DNA of 64,000 nucleotides from Solirubrobacter phytolaccae (GTDB taxonomy: Bacteria; Actinomycetota; Thermoleophilia; Solirubrobacterales; Solirubrobacteraceae): positions 1-64,000 of the forward strand of contig NZ_JAPDDP010000007.1 of assembly GCF_027587195.1 (NCBI RefSeq). Direction: 5' to 3'. The notes beneath the pieces were generated by a model. The model ran no database searches and had not been told where the DNA came from. It worked only from the letters and a program-made list of their open reading frames with translations. The position numbers and the translations under genes are program-made. How positions within the stretch are numbered: position 1 is the first letter of the stretch; each line of letters opens with the position of its first letter. Below are positions 17,650 to 27,126 of this stretch, in pieces.

Positions 17650-18047
17650 TCAGTAGGAATCGTTCAGCCAACGGCCGTCGACCTTGCGAAGTTGCTTGTG
17701 TGCGCCGTTCGAGTAATCCACGGTCGCGCGATCGCCGTCGACGCGGATGTTGGTCACCCGCGGAGTCTCGGGCTCCACCACGGAGAGGGTCGTGAAGCCC
17801 GCGGTCGTGCCGTCCGCCTCGGGGGCGGGGACTCGTATGCCTCAGAGCAGGTGCGGGCGCGGGGGTTGATGGCGTCAGCCATGAAGCGCTCCCGGGAGCG
17901 CTTGGTCATCCACGAGCAGCCGGCGTCCAGATCGCCACGGTCCCAGGCGGCGTCCGAAGCGCGAATCGCCGCCGCGACGCGCTCCTGTTCCGAGCCACCA
18001 CACCCCGCCAGGAATGCGATCAGACCGAGAGCAACAACCGCTCGCAT
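17650..18047 (-). pseudogene. Frameshifted small lipoprotein gene
   Basis: From ATG 18047 the frame encodes a lipoprotein signal (MRAVVALGLIAFLAGCGGS) and a helical start of a ketosteroid-isomerase-like small domain (VAAAIRASDAAWDRGDLDAG). It then degenerates into Pro/Arg-rich sequence after ACSEAYESPPP. In the neighbouring frame a clean continuation appears: GFTTLSVVEPETPRVTNIRV, then DGDRATVDYSNGAHKQLRKV, ending GRWLNDSY with TGA at 17650. Adding one C to the CCCCC run near 17822 would restore a ~132-residue protein. This is either a recent inactivation or a homopolymer sequencing error. It ends 14 bases from the right attachment copy. Confidence 0.7.
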
Positions 18048-18169
18048 ACGGCAAAACGTAGGCAAGCCGGTCGCCACCGACGGGCAAGCGGACCAATGTC
18101 GTGACTCCACCTCCGGGATTCAAGGAGCGGCGGCTGCGAGCGATCCAGGCTCTTCATAGGCTGAAGCCC

Positions 18170-19117
18170 ATGTCCACGGGATCTCCGGTTCGTCAGCTGG
18201 CCGAGCAGGCCAGGGGCGTCGTCGACAAGGCGATGCGCTCGCTGCAAGGGCCGTTCGACGACTTCGGTCCGTTCATCGTCGCGGTGCCCGGTGATGGGTC
18301 TCAGCCGCGTCTGGTGGATCTGCCGAACGAGTTGCTGACGGGCGAGGCCGCCGGGAAGGCCGACGTCGTGCAGGGGTTGGTGCGTCCGCTGATCGTCGAG
18401 ACCGGCGCGAAGCGGATCGCGTGGGTCGGGACGGTCTTCACGCTCGATCTGGAGGGCAAGAGCGAGGCGGAGGCCAATGAGGCGATTCGCCGGCTGATGG
18501 CGTCCGGGATTGCCGACCATCCCGACCGGCGGGAGTCGGTGATCGTGAACGCGATGGACGCCGAGACGGTGGAGACGTGGGTGGCGCGCGTGGGACGGAC
18601 CGCGATCGCGCCGCCGACGCTCGGACAGTGGGAGGACTTCGGTGAGCACGCCGATCGCCGCCTGCTCGGCCTCGAGGCGCAGTCGTTCTACGGTGAGGCG
18701 GAGCTGCTCGAGCCGCTGCGGGCCGCGCTGCGGGAGAGCCCGGCGCAGCCGCGCACGCTCGCCACGGAGTCGTGGAACGAGCCCGGCCGCGTGGTCGTGG
18801 AGCTCGACGCGGACGGCTTCGTCATCACGCTCCATGGCGGCGCGGTGCCGATCGGGTGGCTCGCTCGTGCGCGGACGTTCCCGACGCTCGAGGCCGCGCG
18901 CGGCCAGTACGACGCGCTGGGGCCGCTGATGGACTCCGCGGAGGACCTCGGCGCGTGGCGCGGGCTCCCGTCCGATCACGAGGCTCCGGTGATCGTGGTC
19001 GTCGGTGCGCAGCCGTCCGTGGACCGTGCCCTGGAGTCGATCGGCGGTGAGCCGCACACGGTCGGCGAGGCCGACGTCCGGTTCTTCGTCGGCCGGCGAC
19101 TGGCCCGTATGGCGTAG
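18170..19117 (+). CDS. Hypothetical protein
   Basis: A 315-residue soluble protein with no signal peptide that I do not recognise. It has mixed alpha/beta character: GPFIVAVPGDGSQPRLVDLP, ESVIVNAMDAETVETWVARV, EPGRVVVELDADGFVITLHG. ATG 18170 was preferred to an upstream in-frame ATG at 18101 because the extra residues are Pro/Arg-rich and lie close to the divergent lipoprotein start. It stands alone between divergent and downstream genes. Confidence 0.7.
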   Translation: MSTGSPVRQLAEQARGVVDKAMRSLQGPFDDFGPFIVAVPGDGSQPRLVDLPNELLTGEAAGKADVVQGLVRPLIVETGAKRIAWVGTVFTLDLEGKSEAEANEAIRRLMASGIADHPDRRESVIVNAMDAETVETWVARVGRTAIAPPTLGQWEDFGEHADRRLLGLEAQSFYGEAELLEPLRAALRESPAQPRTLATESWNEPGRVVVELDADGFVITLHGGAVPIGWLARARTFPTLEAARGQYDALGPLMDSAEDLGAWRGLPSDHEAPVIVVVGAQPSVDRALESIGGEPHTVGEADVRFFVGRRLARMA

Positions 19118-19205
19118 TCCTACGCATCGTCGTTGACAAGGTCAGGGGAGCCTGAAAGGGTCCTGCGTACTTGGGGGCCTGACGATTCCGGGGGGGATCA
19201 GGGTG

Positions 19206-22200
19206 ATGCGGAGGAAGTCTCTTGCGCTGACGATCGGCGTGTCAGCGTTGCTGTCGATGGGCGGGGCGGCCGGAGCGGCCGAGCGGTTCCAGCCGAGCGT
19301 CACGTACGACCTGTCGGTCACGGACGCCGAGCGCGACGCGATCCACGCGGAGGTCGAGGCGCTCGCCGGACGGGTCAGCGACGCGCGGGCGGGCGACGGC
19401 ACGTACGACCCGCTCACGCTGGTCGGGGCGATGCTGGACGGGGCGACCTACGACTCCATCTCCCGCGGCGGCACGGCCGCGACGACGTACCCGTTCCCGG
19501 TCAGCAACACCGCGGCCAACCAGAACGAGTACGACCGCAAGGTCGCCAAGCTCGCGTGGGTGGTCAAGCTGGCCAAGGACCTCGGGTTCCCGGTGGTCGT
19601 CCAGCGCCAGCCCGACAAGTACGTCTACGCGGAGATCGGTGATCCGGAGGCTCCGGAGATGGTCATGGCGTTGAGCCACCTGGACTCGCCGACCGCCTCC
19701 GTCTCCGCCGCCCAGCTGGCGCGCTGGCGCGACCCGTTCGGCAACCTCGGGACGCCGGGCGCCTACCACTCGTCCTACATCAAGGACAGCTGGGTCTACG
19801 GGGCGGGCATCCAGGACGACAGCGGGCCGACGCTGGCGACGCTGCTCGCGGCCAAGGCGATGCTTGAAGCGGGGCTTCCGATGGATCGACGCGTCCGCAT
19901 CGTGATGGGCATCTACGAGGACGGAGGGCCCGGCACGCCCACGGCGGCGAACACCGCCGCCTTCCAGTCGCTCCCGTACAACGCGAACCCGAGCTTCTAC
20001 GACAACTGGGCCTACAAGAACCTCAACCGGGAGGAGACGCCGGTCGCGGCCTACACCTCCGACTCGCGCTTCCCGGTCATCGTCGGCAACTCCGGAGCGG
20101 TGACGCCGGCGGTGTCGATGAGCCTGTCCGCGGACGCCGGCAAGGCCTTCCGGCTGACCGATGCGCGGGCCGGCGTCACGCTGCGCGCCGGTGACCCGAC
20201 GCTGAAGGACATCACCTACGGCAGCACCACGCAGATCGCCTCGCGGGCCATCTTCACGCTCGACGTGGCGGGCGTCGCGGCCGCCGAGCGCGACCGGTTC
20301 GTGTCGGCGGTCACCGCGGCCGCAACCTCGAAGGGCTGGCTCCCAGCGGCTCCCGGCACCACACCCAAGGTGCAGACCACGATCGCCGGCGACGCGCTCA
20401 CGCTGGAGGTCAACACCGACGTCGCGATGGAGATGCCGACGCCGCAGTACGGCAAGAACGCCGTCGTGTGGGGGATGTTCCTCCTCTCGAAGGCGCTCGA
20501 CGGAGACCTGCAGCTGAAGACGGCCGCCGCCGGCATCGCCGACCTGTTCTTCCGCGACGGCGTCGAGGGCGAGGCCTACATCGGCAAGTACATGGGCATC
20601 CCGGCGGCCCTGTTGCGCAACCCGAGCAACGGCACGCCGAACCTGACCTTCGCCCTCATGGGCGGCATCAACTCGGAGACGCCGACCAGCTTCTACACGG
20701 ACGCGACCGGCAGCCTCAGCATCCCGCTGTTCGTGCGCAGCATGCACGTCACCGCGGCCGACTCCACCCAGGCCACGGCGGCGGTCACGGCCGCCTTCCA
20801 GGCGAAGGGCTTCACCCTCGGCGCCCTCGGCTCGCCGATCGGCGCCGGGTTGTACGTCACGCACGACAACCCGCTGACGGCGCTGCAGTTCGGGAGCTAC
20901 CAGGCCACGATCAACCGCAACCCGCAGCAGTTCGCGGATCCGTACGCCCTCAGCGACGTGGTCTTCCCGCAGGGCACGACCGGCGGCACCCTCGCCAGCA
21001 ACTTCCGCAACAAGATGACCGCCTTCGGCGCCGTCATCCCGGGCAACGAGCGCTGGTGGCACACGGCGAACGAGCGCATGAAGATCGACTCGGCCGTGCA
21101 GATGACCAAGATGATGGCCGACGGCATGCTGGAGATGGCCCGCTACTCCGGGCCCGCCGGCGCCAAGTTCATGTGGGCCGACATGCCGGGGCTCAACGCC
21201 GACCGGGCGGACCTCGACCTGCTCGACGTCACGATCGGCACCTTCAAGGACGCGTCGGCTGCGGTCGACAAGAGCCGGCTGGGCTCGCAGGCCCTGCTCG
21301 GCGCCACCGCGTTCAACATCCCGATGTGGAACGGCCGCGGCAACTCCGCCCCGACGGCGGCGGCGTTCGCGCTCGGCCACGCCACGGGCGGCGTCTACCT
21401 GCCCCTGAACGACCCCGAGTACCTGAGCAGCATGTACGTCGCGCCGATGCGGCTCGAGTTCAAGGTGGAGCGCCCCGAGTACCTGCGGGACGCGGACTGG
21501 GCGAAGTTCGTCGCCCGCAGCTACGGCGACTTCAAGTTCAACGTCCTCGTCGGCGACACGGTCGTGCCGCTGGCCGTGCCCGCCGGGCAGAGCGCGGACA
21601 AGTACTTCTCCTCACGCGTCTCGGCGACCAACCCCGACGCCCTCTACCTGTCGGTCAACCTCGCGATCACCGACGGCCCGTACGACGGGGTCAAGCCCGT
21701 CCTCGCCGATTCCAAGACGGACCTGTACACCGTCAATCCGGCGTACCTGGCCGCGAACCCGGACCCGTTCCCCGGGCGCGGCGCCAAGCAGCAGCGGGGC
21801 TTCTTCGTGCTCGGCGACGGGACGAAGAACGCGGAGTTCTCCTCACCCGGCGCGGTCTACGTGACCGCTGCCAACTGGATCAGCGACGAGGAGCAGTCGA
21901 CGGTCGGCGGCACCGTGCCCGCGACGCTCGCGCTGAGCCTGGGCGCGCCGGCCTCGTTCCCGCCGTTCCTCCCGGGCGTGGCCCGTGACTACACGGCGAC
22001 CACGTCGGCCAAGGTGACCTCGACCGCGGGTGACGCGACGCTGAGCGTGTCCGAGCCCGGGCACCTCACCAACGGGGCGTTCTCCCTCCCGCAGCCGCTG
22101 CAGGTCGCGTTCTCGAAGTCGGCGTGGACAGCCCCGGTGTCCAACGACGACGTGACGGTCACGTTCAAGCAGTCGATCGGCGCCAACGACGCGCTGCGCA

Positions 22201-22253
22201 CCGGCACCTACAGCAGGACGCTGACCTTCACGCTGTCCACCACCAACCCGTAG
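19206..22253 (+). CDS. Secreted M20-type dipeptidase with shared C-terminal domain
   Basis: A 1015-residue exported protein with a signal peptide (RRKSLALTIGVSALLSMGGA, AGAAE cleavage region). The catalytic part resembles M20/PepV dipeptidases: metal-binding MALSHLDSP, GAGIQDDSGPTLATLLAAKA, then MGIYEDGGPGTP where the usual Glu-Glu pair reads Glu-Asp, the PepV-like YTSDSRFPVIVGNSG, and a late WWHTANERMKIDSAVQMTKM. The family is usually ~470 residues; the extra length is a beta-rich middle region and a ~120-residue C-terminal domain from VGGTVPATLALSLGAPASF to the end, TYSRTLTFTLSTTNP. That domain recurs on three other secreted proteins in this window. Start: GTG 19203 directly precedes ATG 19206, after a G-rich ribosome-binding region. 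Confidence 0.82.
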   Translation: MRRKSLALTIGVSALLSMGGAAGAAERFQPSVTYDLSVTDAERDAIHAEVEALAGRVSDARAGDGTYDPLTLVGAMLDGATYDSISRGGTAATTYPFPVSNTAANQNEYDRKVAKLAWVVKLAKDLGFPVVVQRQPDKYVYAEIGDPEAPEMVMALSHLDSPTASVSAAQLARWRDPFGNLGTPGAYHSSYIKDSWVYGAGIQDDSGPTLATLLAAKAMLEAGLPMDRRVRIVMGIYEDGGPGTPTAANTAAFQSLPYNANPSFYDNWAYKNLNREETPVAAYTSDSRFPVIVGNSGAVTPAVSMSLSADAGKAFRLTDARAGVTLRAGDPTLKDITYGSTTQIASRAIFTLDVAGVAAAERDRFVSAVTAAATSKGWLPAAPGTTPKVQTTIAGDALTLEVNTDVAMEMPTPQYGKNAVVWGMFLLSKALDGDLQLKTAAAGIADLFFRDGVEGEAYIGKYMGIPAALLRNPSNGTPNLTFALMGGINSETPTSFYTDATGSLSIPLFVRSMHVTAADSTQATAAVTAAFQAKGFTLGALGSPIGAGLYVTHDNPLTALQFGSYQATINRNPQQFADPYALSDVVFPQGTTGGTLASNFRNKMTAFGAVIPGNERWWHTANERMKIDSAVQMTKMMADGMLEMARYSGPAGAKFMWADMPGLNADRADLDLLDVTIGTFKDASAAVDKSRLGSQALLGATAFNIPMWNGRGNSAPTAAAFALGHATGGVYLPLNDPEYLSSMYVAPMRLEFKVERPEYLRDADWAKFVARSYGDFKFNVLVGDTVVPLAVPAGQSADKYFSSRVSATNPDALYLSVNLAITDGPYDGVKPVLADSKTDLYTVNPAYLAANPDPFPGRGAKQQRGFFVLGDGTKNAEFSSPGAVYVTAANWISDEEQSTVGGTVPATLALSLGAPASFPPFLPGVARDYTATTSAKVTSTAGDATLSVSEPGHLTNGAFSLPQPLQVAFSKSAWTAPVSNDDVTVTFKQSIGANDALRTGTYSRTLTFTLSTTNP

Positions 22254-22264
22254 CGCCCCGTGGT

Positions 22265-22294
22265 CCATGGTCCAGCCGCTCGGCTGGACCATGG
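22265..22294. terminator. Perfect hairpin between convergent genes
   Basis: CCATGGTCCAGCCG (22265-22278) and CGGCTGGACCATGG (22281-22294) are perfect 14-bp arms around CT. No T tract on either side. It lies between the convergent M20 and VOC genes and would serve both. Confidence 0.65.
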
Positions 22295-22302
22295 ATCGCC
22301 GA

Positions 22303-22701
22303 TCACCCTTCGCGCGGCCCGAGCAGGTCCCAGCGGTTGCCGGCGACGTCCACGAAGACGACGACTCGCCCGTACGGCTCCTGTCGGGGCTCGGTGACGA
22401 ACTCGACGTTCGCCTCGCGCATCCGGCGGTACGTGGCGTCGAAGTCGTCGACGCGCAGGAACAGCCCGACGCGCCCGGCGAACTGGTCGCCGACCGCGCG
22501 TGCCTGGCGCTCACCGTCGGCCTGGGCGAGAAGCAGGGCGGTCGTCGCCCCGGGCGGGCGCACGACGACCCAGCGCTTCGGCCGTCCGTCGTTGGTCAGC
22601 GAGGGCGTGTCTTCGACGAGCTCGAAGCCGAGGACGTCGACGAAGAACCGGATGCCGTCGTCGTAGTCGTCGACGATGATCGCGAGCTGCTCGAGGTGCA
22701 T
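22303..22701 (-). CDS. VOC (glyoxalase/bleomycin-resistance fold) protein
   Basis: A 132-residue single-module VOC protein: MHLEQLAIIVDDYDDGIRFF, VVRPPGATTALLLAQAD, LFLRVDDFDATYRRMREANV, and the end segment VVVFVDVAGNRWDLLGPREG with the conserved metal-ligand region. It probably binds a divalent metal and a small molecule. The substrate cannot be told from sequence. Convergent with the M20 gene. Confidence 0.88.
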   Translation of the reverse strand: MHLEQLAIIVDDYDDGIRFFVDVLGFELVEDTPSLTNDGRPKRWVVVRPPGATTALLLAQADGERQARAVGDQFAGRVGLFLRVDDFDATYRRMREANVEFVTEPRQEPYGRVVVFVDVAGNRWDLLGPREG

Positions 22702-22871
22702 GCTGGAAGGAAACCATGCAGGTGGGTGGTCCTACGGCACGTCTGAGGTCACGACCGGCCGCGCCGATGGCGCGGATTCCGCCTTCTCATCGGACTCCCA
22801 CGTGATGTCGGTTCCCAGTTGGCGTGCGCACGCGCCTCATGTAGCTTTCGCCGCGACCAGGAGGTTGTGCA

Positions 22872-25800
22872 ATGAGGGTGATGGGGTGGGGCACGGCGGC
22901 GGCCGTGCTGGTGTTGGCGTCAGGTCTGGCGACGCCCGCTTCCGGGGCGACGAAACGGCTGGAGCCACTGAACCAGTACGTCGTCACCGGCGGCGATCTG
23001 GCGCAGCTGGGGCAACTCGGCTACGACTTGACCGAGGGCGGGAGCGCTCGCGGGCAGGGGGTCGTGGCGACCCCGGCGGAAGCCGACGAGCTGCGCGCGA
23101 AGGGCTACACGGTGACGGCGCCGTACGGCGAGGCGAAGACCTCGCGGGCCGCTCCGCCGGACCCGTTCGCGACGGACCCGACCTACGGCTACGACGTGTT
23201 CCGTCCGTGGCACCTGAAGCCGGCGCCGTGTCCCGGGACCTGCTCGGGCGCGGTCGACGGCGCGGGCCAACCGATCAACCTGCAGACGTGGTACGAGCGT
23301 GAGCGCGCGGCGCACCCCGACATCGTCAAGAAGGTCGTCTACGGCAAGTCGCGCTACGGGCAGGATCTCGTCGCCTACAAGGTCAGCCTGAACGCGCACA
23401 CCCTCGCTGACGGCGCCAAGCCCGTGGTCTGGTACGAGACCACGCAGCACGCGCGGGAGTGGATCGCGACCGAGGTCGGGCGGCGCCTGTTCGGGCACGT
23501 GCTCGCGCACGCGACCGACACCGCGACCGACATCCCGAAGCTCCTGCGCGAGAACGAGCTGTGGTTCGTCCCGGTCGTCAACGTCGACGGCTACGACTGG
23601 ACGTTCCAGAGCAAGAACACGCGCCTGTGGCGCAAGACGCTCGCCGACAACGACGGCAACGACGTGATCGACGGCAACGACGGCGTGGACCCGAACCGCA
23701 ACTGGGCGGAGAAGTGGCGCTACGACCAGGAGGGCGCGGTCGACGTCTTCAACGACGACACCTACCGCGGGCCGACGCCGCAGTCCGAGCCCGAGGTCGC
23801 GCAGCTCGACGCGATGTTCAAGAAGCTCAAGCCCAAGTTCCTGCTCGACTACCACTCCTACGGTCCGCTGATCCTCTACCCCGAGGGCTGGCAGGTCGAG
23901 ACGGAGAGCACCGACACCCCGGCGACGAAGGCGCTGGCGGGGCTGGATGACGACCATCCGGCGATCACGCGCTTCGACCCGGACGTGTCCGGCGAGCTCT
24001 ACACGACCAACGGCGACGTCACCGGTCACGTCTACCAGCGCTACGGCTCGCTGGCCTACACCGTCGAGCTCGAGGGCGGCAGCGGTCCGGGCGTCGGCGG
24101 CACCGTCGAGGGTCCGAACGCCTTCGACCCCGGCGGGTTCGTCTTCCAGGACTCCGAGACGGCGGTCGAGGATCAGTTCCAGCGCAACCTCGAGTTCGCG
24201 CTGGACCTCGCGCGGTCGGCCAAGAACCCGGGCCGCCCGGTCTCGCACATCGGCAACACGGCGCCGGACTTCGAGCCGAGCGCCTTCACGGTCTCCTACG
24301 GCTCGCCGCAGACCGTCGAGGTCAACGCCAACCGCGACCTCGGTCCGGTCGACGTGCACTGGCGCGTCGGCAACGGCTCGATCCAGACCGCGCGCACGAG
24401 CGAGTTCCTCGGCGGTGAGCGCTACGACCCGCCGGGCGTCTACTACCACAAGCTGCGCGCCGCGGTGACCGGCTTCACGGCCGGAGATCAGGTCGAGGTG
24501 TGGTTCAGCGCGGGCGCCAAGAGGTCCTCGTCGTTCACGTTCACGGCCGAGAAGTCCGTGGCCAAGGACGTGCTCGTCATGGCCGCCGAGGACTACTCGG
24601 GCAACAGCAACATCCTCGGCGAGGGGCCGCGTCCCGGACCCGAGTTCCTCAGCTACTACACGACGGCGCTGCAGGACGCGGGCATCTCCTACGACGTCTA
24701 CGACGTCGACGCGCACGCCCGCACCGCGCCCGATCCGCTCGGCGTGCTCGGGCACTACAAGGCCGTCATCTGGTACACGGGCAACGACCTCTACGTGCGT
24801 GAGCCGACCCAGCCGGGCGCGACCGGCAACTCGAAGCTGATGGACGACGAGGTGATCGCGGTCCGCGACTACCTCAACGAGGGCGGGTCGCTGCTCGTGA
24901 CGGGTCAGCAGGCGCTGCAGGGCGTGTGGGACCAGTTCCTCTACAACCCGCTCGGCGCGCCCCCGAACCCGTTCTGCAAGTCCAACAACTCGCAGGGGCA
25001 GGGCAGCGTCGACGATCCCGTCGGGCAGACGACGAACTGCATCATCGTCTCCAACGACTTCGTCCAGTACTACCTCGGCGCGTGGACGGCCACGATCGCC
25101 GCGGAGGAGGACGCGGTCGCCACGCTGCCGTTCAAGGGCGCCGGCGGGCCGTTCGGCACGACCGCGTTCACGCTCAACGGCGGCGACTCGGCTGACAACC
25201 AGCTGCTCGCGCAGACGTTCGTGACGACGTCGACGATCCTGCCGCAGGCCGAGTTCCCGCAGTTCGCGTCCACGCGCGCGATCGGCTTCGACCGGCCGCC
25301 CGCGTACGACCCGCCGGAGGGCACGAAGTACGCCTACGCCGAGTCCAGCGACGAGGGCTACCAGCGCCTGCGGCGCACCATCGACCTGACCGGCGCCACG
25401 TCCGGGGCGCTGAAGTTCAAGATCTCGCACGACGTCGAGACCGAGTACGACTACGTGTTCGTCGAGGCGCACACGGTCGGCCAGGACGACTGGACGACGC
25501 TCCCCGACAAGAACGGGCACACGACCACGTCGGTGGGCGCGTCCTGCGACATCGACTGGGACACGATCCACCCGTTCCTCGACCACTACCAGACCAACCC
25601 CACGGCGGGCGCGGACTGCACCAACACCGGCACGACCGGCGCCTGGAACGCGGCCACCGGCAACTCCGACGGCTTCCAGGACTGGGAGATCGACCTGTCG
25701 GCCTACGCGGGCAAGCAGGTCGAGGTCTCGATCACCTACGCGCAGGACTTCTCGGCCGCCGGGCTCGGCGTGTTCCTGGATGCCCTGCAGGTGCTCAAGA

Positions 25801-26534
25801 ACGGCGCGGTCAGCGAGTCCAACGGGTTCGAGGCCGGGCTCTCGCCGTGGGAGGCGGGACCGCCGCCGGCCGGCACGGAGAACGACGCGGCGTGGGTCGC
25901 GCGCGAGAGCGTCGGCTTCGTCGACGGTCCCGGCATCGCGACCGACGACACGCTGCTGTGGGGCTTCGGCCTGGAGGGCATCACGACCCGGGCCGAGCGC
26001 TCGGCGGCGCTCAAGGACGCGATCACCTACCTGACCCGTTCCAAGCCGGCGACACCGCCGGTGCCCGGGCCGCCGCCGGCGACCTACACCGACAGCGAGG
26101 AGGGCACGGTCGGCGGCACCGTCCCGGCGACGCTCTCGCTCTCACTCGAAGCGCCGGCGCAGTTCGGCGCGTTCACGCCCGGCACCACCCGGACGTACTT
26201 CGCCTCGACGAAGGCGAACGTGATCTCGACCGCGGGTGACGCGCTGCTCAGCGTCTCCGACCCGAGCGCGTTCGGGACCGGCCACCTGGTCAACGGCACG
26301 TTCGTGCTGCCCGAGCCGCTTCAGGCCCGGGCCCGCAACGCCGCCAACACCGGCACGGCCTACAACAACGTCGGCTCGTCGGCCTCGCCGCTGAACCTGC
26401 TGACGTGGAGCGGCCCGGTGTCCAACGACGCCCTGACGCTCGAGTTCAGCCAGCTCGTGAAGTCCACGGACCCCTTGCGCACCGGCACCTACAGCAAGGC
26501 CGTGACCTTCACGCTGTCCACCACCAACCCGTAG
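22872..26534 (+). CDS. Secreted M14 zinc carboxypeptidase with shared C-terminal domain
   Basis: A 1220-residue exported metallocarboxypeptidase. ATG 22872 follows CAGGAGGTTG; the signal peptide is about residues 1-26. The M14 domain (roughly 115-450) has zinc ligands His193 and Glu196 in QHAREW, the substrate-binding VDPNRNW, third zinc ligand His328 in DYHSYG, and catalytic Glu399 in YTVELEGG. An acidic insertion just before VDPNRNW (ADNDGNDVIDGNDG) looks calcium-binding. Two or more beta-sandwich regions and a Rossmann-like segment (VLVMAAEDYSGNSN) follow. The end (from EGTVGGTVPATLSLSLEAPA to TYSKAVTFTLSTTNP) is the same C-terminal domain as in the upstream M20 protein. Role: extracellular peptide trimming. 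Confidence 0.9.
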   Translation: MRVMGWGTAAAVLVLASGLATPASGATKRLEPLNQYVVTGGDLAQLGQLGYDLTEGGSARGQGVVATPAEADELRAKGYTVTAPYGEAKTSRAAPPDPFATDPTYGYDVFRPWHLKPAPCPGTCSGAVDGAGQPINLQTWYERERAAHPDIVKKVVYGKSRYGQDLVAYKVSLNAHTLADGAKPVVWYETTQHAREWIATEVGRRLFGHVLAHATDTATDIPKLLRENELWFVPVVNVDGYDWTFQSKNTRLWRKTLADNDGNDVIDGNDGVDPNRNWAEKWRYDQEGAVDVFNDDTYRGPTPQSEPEVAQLDAMFKKLKPKFLLDYHSYGPLILYPEGWQVETESTDTPATKALAGLDDDHPAITRFDPDVSGELYTTNGDVTGHVYQRYGSLAYTVELEGGSGPGVGGTVEGPNAFDPGGFVFQDSETAVEDQFQRNLEFALDLARSAKNPGRPVSHIGNTAPDFEPSAFTVSYGSPQTVEVNANRDLGPVDVHWRVGNGSIQTARTSEFLGGERYDPPGVYYHKLRAAVTGFTAGDQVEVWFSAGAKRSSSFTFTAEKSVAKDVLVMAAEDYSGNSNILGEGPRPGPEFLSYYTTALQDAGISYDVYDVDAHARTAPDPLGVLGHYKAVIWYTGNDLYVREPTQPGATGNSKLMDDEVIAVRDYLNEGGSLLVTGQQALQGVWDQFLYNPLGAPPNPFCKSNNSQGQGSVDDPVGQTTNCIIVSNDFVQYYLGAWTATIAAEEDAVATLPFKGAGGPFGTTAFTLNGGDSADNQLLAQTFVTTSTILPQAEFPQFASTRAIGFDRPPAYDPPEGTKYAYAESSDEGYQRLRRTIDLTGATSGALKFKISHDVETEYDYVFVEAHTVGQDDWTTLPDKNGHTTTSVGASCDIDWDTIHPFLDHYQTNPTAGADCTNTGTTGAWNAATGNSDGFQDWEIDLSAYAGKQVEVSITYAQDFSAAGLGVFLDALQVLKNGAVSESNGFEAGLSPWEAGPPPAGTENDAAWVARESVGFVDGPGIATDDTLLWGFGLEGITTRAERSAALKDAITYLTRSKPATPPVPGPPPATYTDSEEGTVGGTVPATLSLSLEAPAQFGAFTPGTTRTYFASTKANVISTAGDALLSVSDPSAFGTGHLVNGTFVLPEPLQARARNAANTGTAYNNVGSSASPLNLLTWSGPVSNDALTLEFSQLVKSTDPLRTGTYSKAVTFTLSTTNP

Positions 26535-26546
26535 CGCCCACCGTCT

Positions 26547-26572
26547 CGGGGGCTGCCGCTCGGCAGCCCCCG
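26547..26572. terminator. Perfect hairpin after the M14 gene
   Basis: CGGGGGCTGCCG (26547-26558) and CGGCAGCCCCCG (26561-26572) pair perfectly around CT. It shares the apex GCCGCTCGGC with the hairpin at 22265-22294. It lies between convergent genes. Confidence 0.65.
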
Positions 26573-26583
26573 GGGCGGACGCC

Positions 26584-26991
26584 TCAGCAGACGACGATCA
26601 GGTGGAACGACGGCTTCAAGGGCTGGAAGAACGAGCCCTCGAGGTCGCGGACGAAGACCATGACGACGTTGCGGTCGCTCGCCCGGGACTGCGGGTTGAG
26701 GATGACCGGGGCGAGCGTGCCGCCGTTGCGGGTCCGCCCGGGCGTGGCGCTGTAGACGCACTGGGAGACGTCCTGCTGGAAGCCCACGTCGTAGACCACG
26801 CCGCCGCCGACCTGATCGATCCTCCGCGTGCGGGACTGATCGACGCCGACCGACTGCGCGCTGGACACGGTGCCGTCGGATTCCACGGCGGCGGTGAAGA
26901 TCGGGTTGCTGAGCTCGCGGTTGGTCACGGAGACGGGCGAGGACGGAGATGACGAGCGCGGGGGAAGGACGTCGTGGCATACCCGCCCCAA
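26584..26991 (-). CDS. Hypothetical small protein
   Basis: Up to 135 residues, ending in a beta-rich region: NRELSNPIFTAAVESDGTVS, RRIDQVGGGVVYDVGFQQDV, VVMVFVRDLEGSFFQPLKPS and a terminal Cys. I do not recognise it. The start is uncertain: the longest frame begins at a TTG (26991), and a GTG in front of TNRELSNP is another option. Neither has a clear ribosome-binding site. Convergent with the M14 gene. Confidence 0.5.
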   Translation of the reverse strand: MGRVCHDVLPPRSSSPSSPVSVTNRELSNPIFTAAVESDGTVSSAQSVGVDQSRTRRIDQVGGGVVYDVGFQQDVSQCVYSATPGRTRNGGTLAPVILNPQSRASDRNVVMVFVRDLEGSFFQPLKPSFHLIVVC

Positions 26992-27126
26992 CGTCGGCGG
27001 GGCTCGCGCTATTCCCGCCGCCTGTCGGTCCCAAGTCGGACAATTCTCAGGCTCGGTGGGCGCGGGTGGCGCGACAGCGCTCTTGATGCCATCGACATCG
27101 CGCGCGTCGCAGTATTAGATGCGCGG

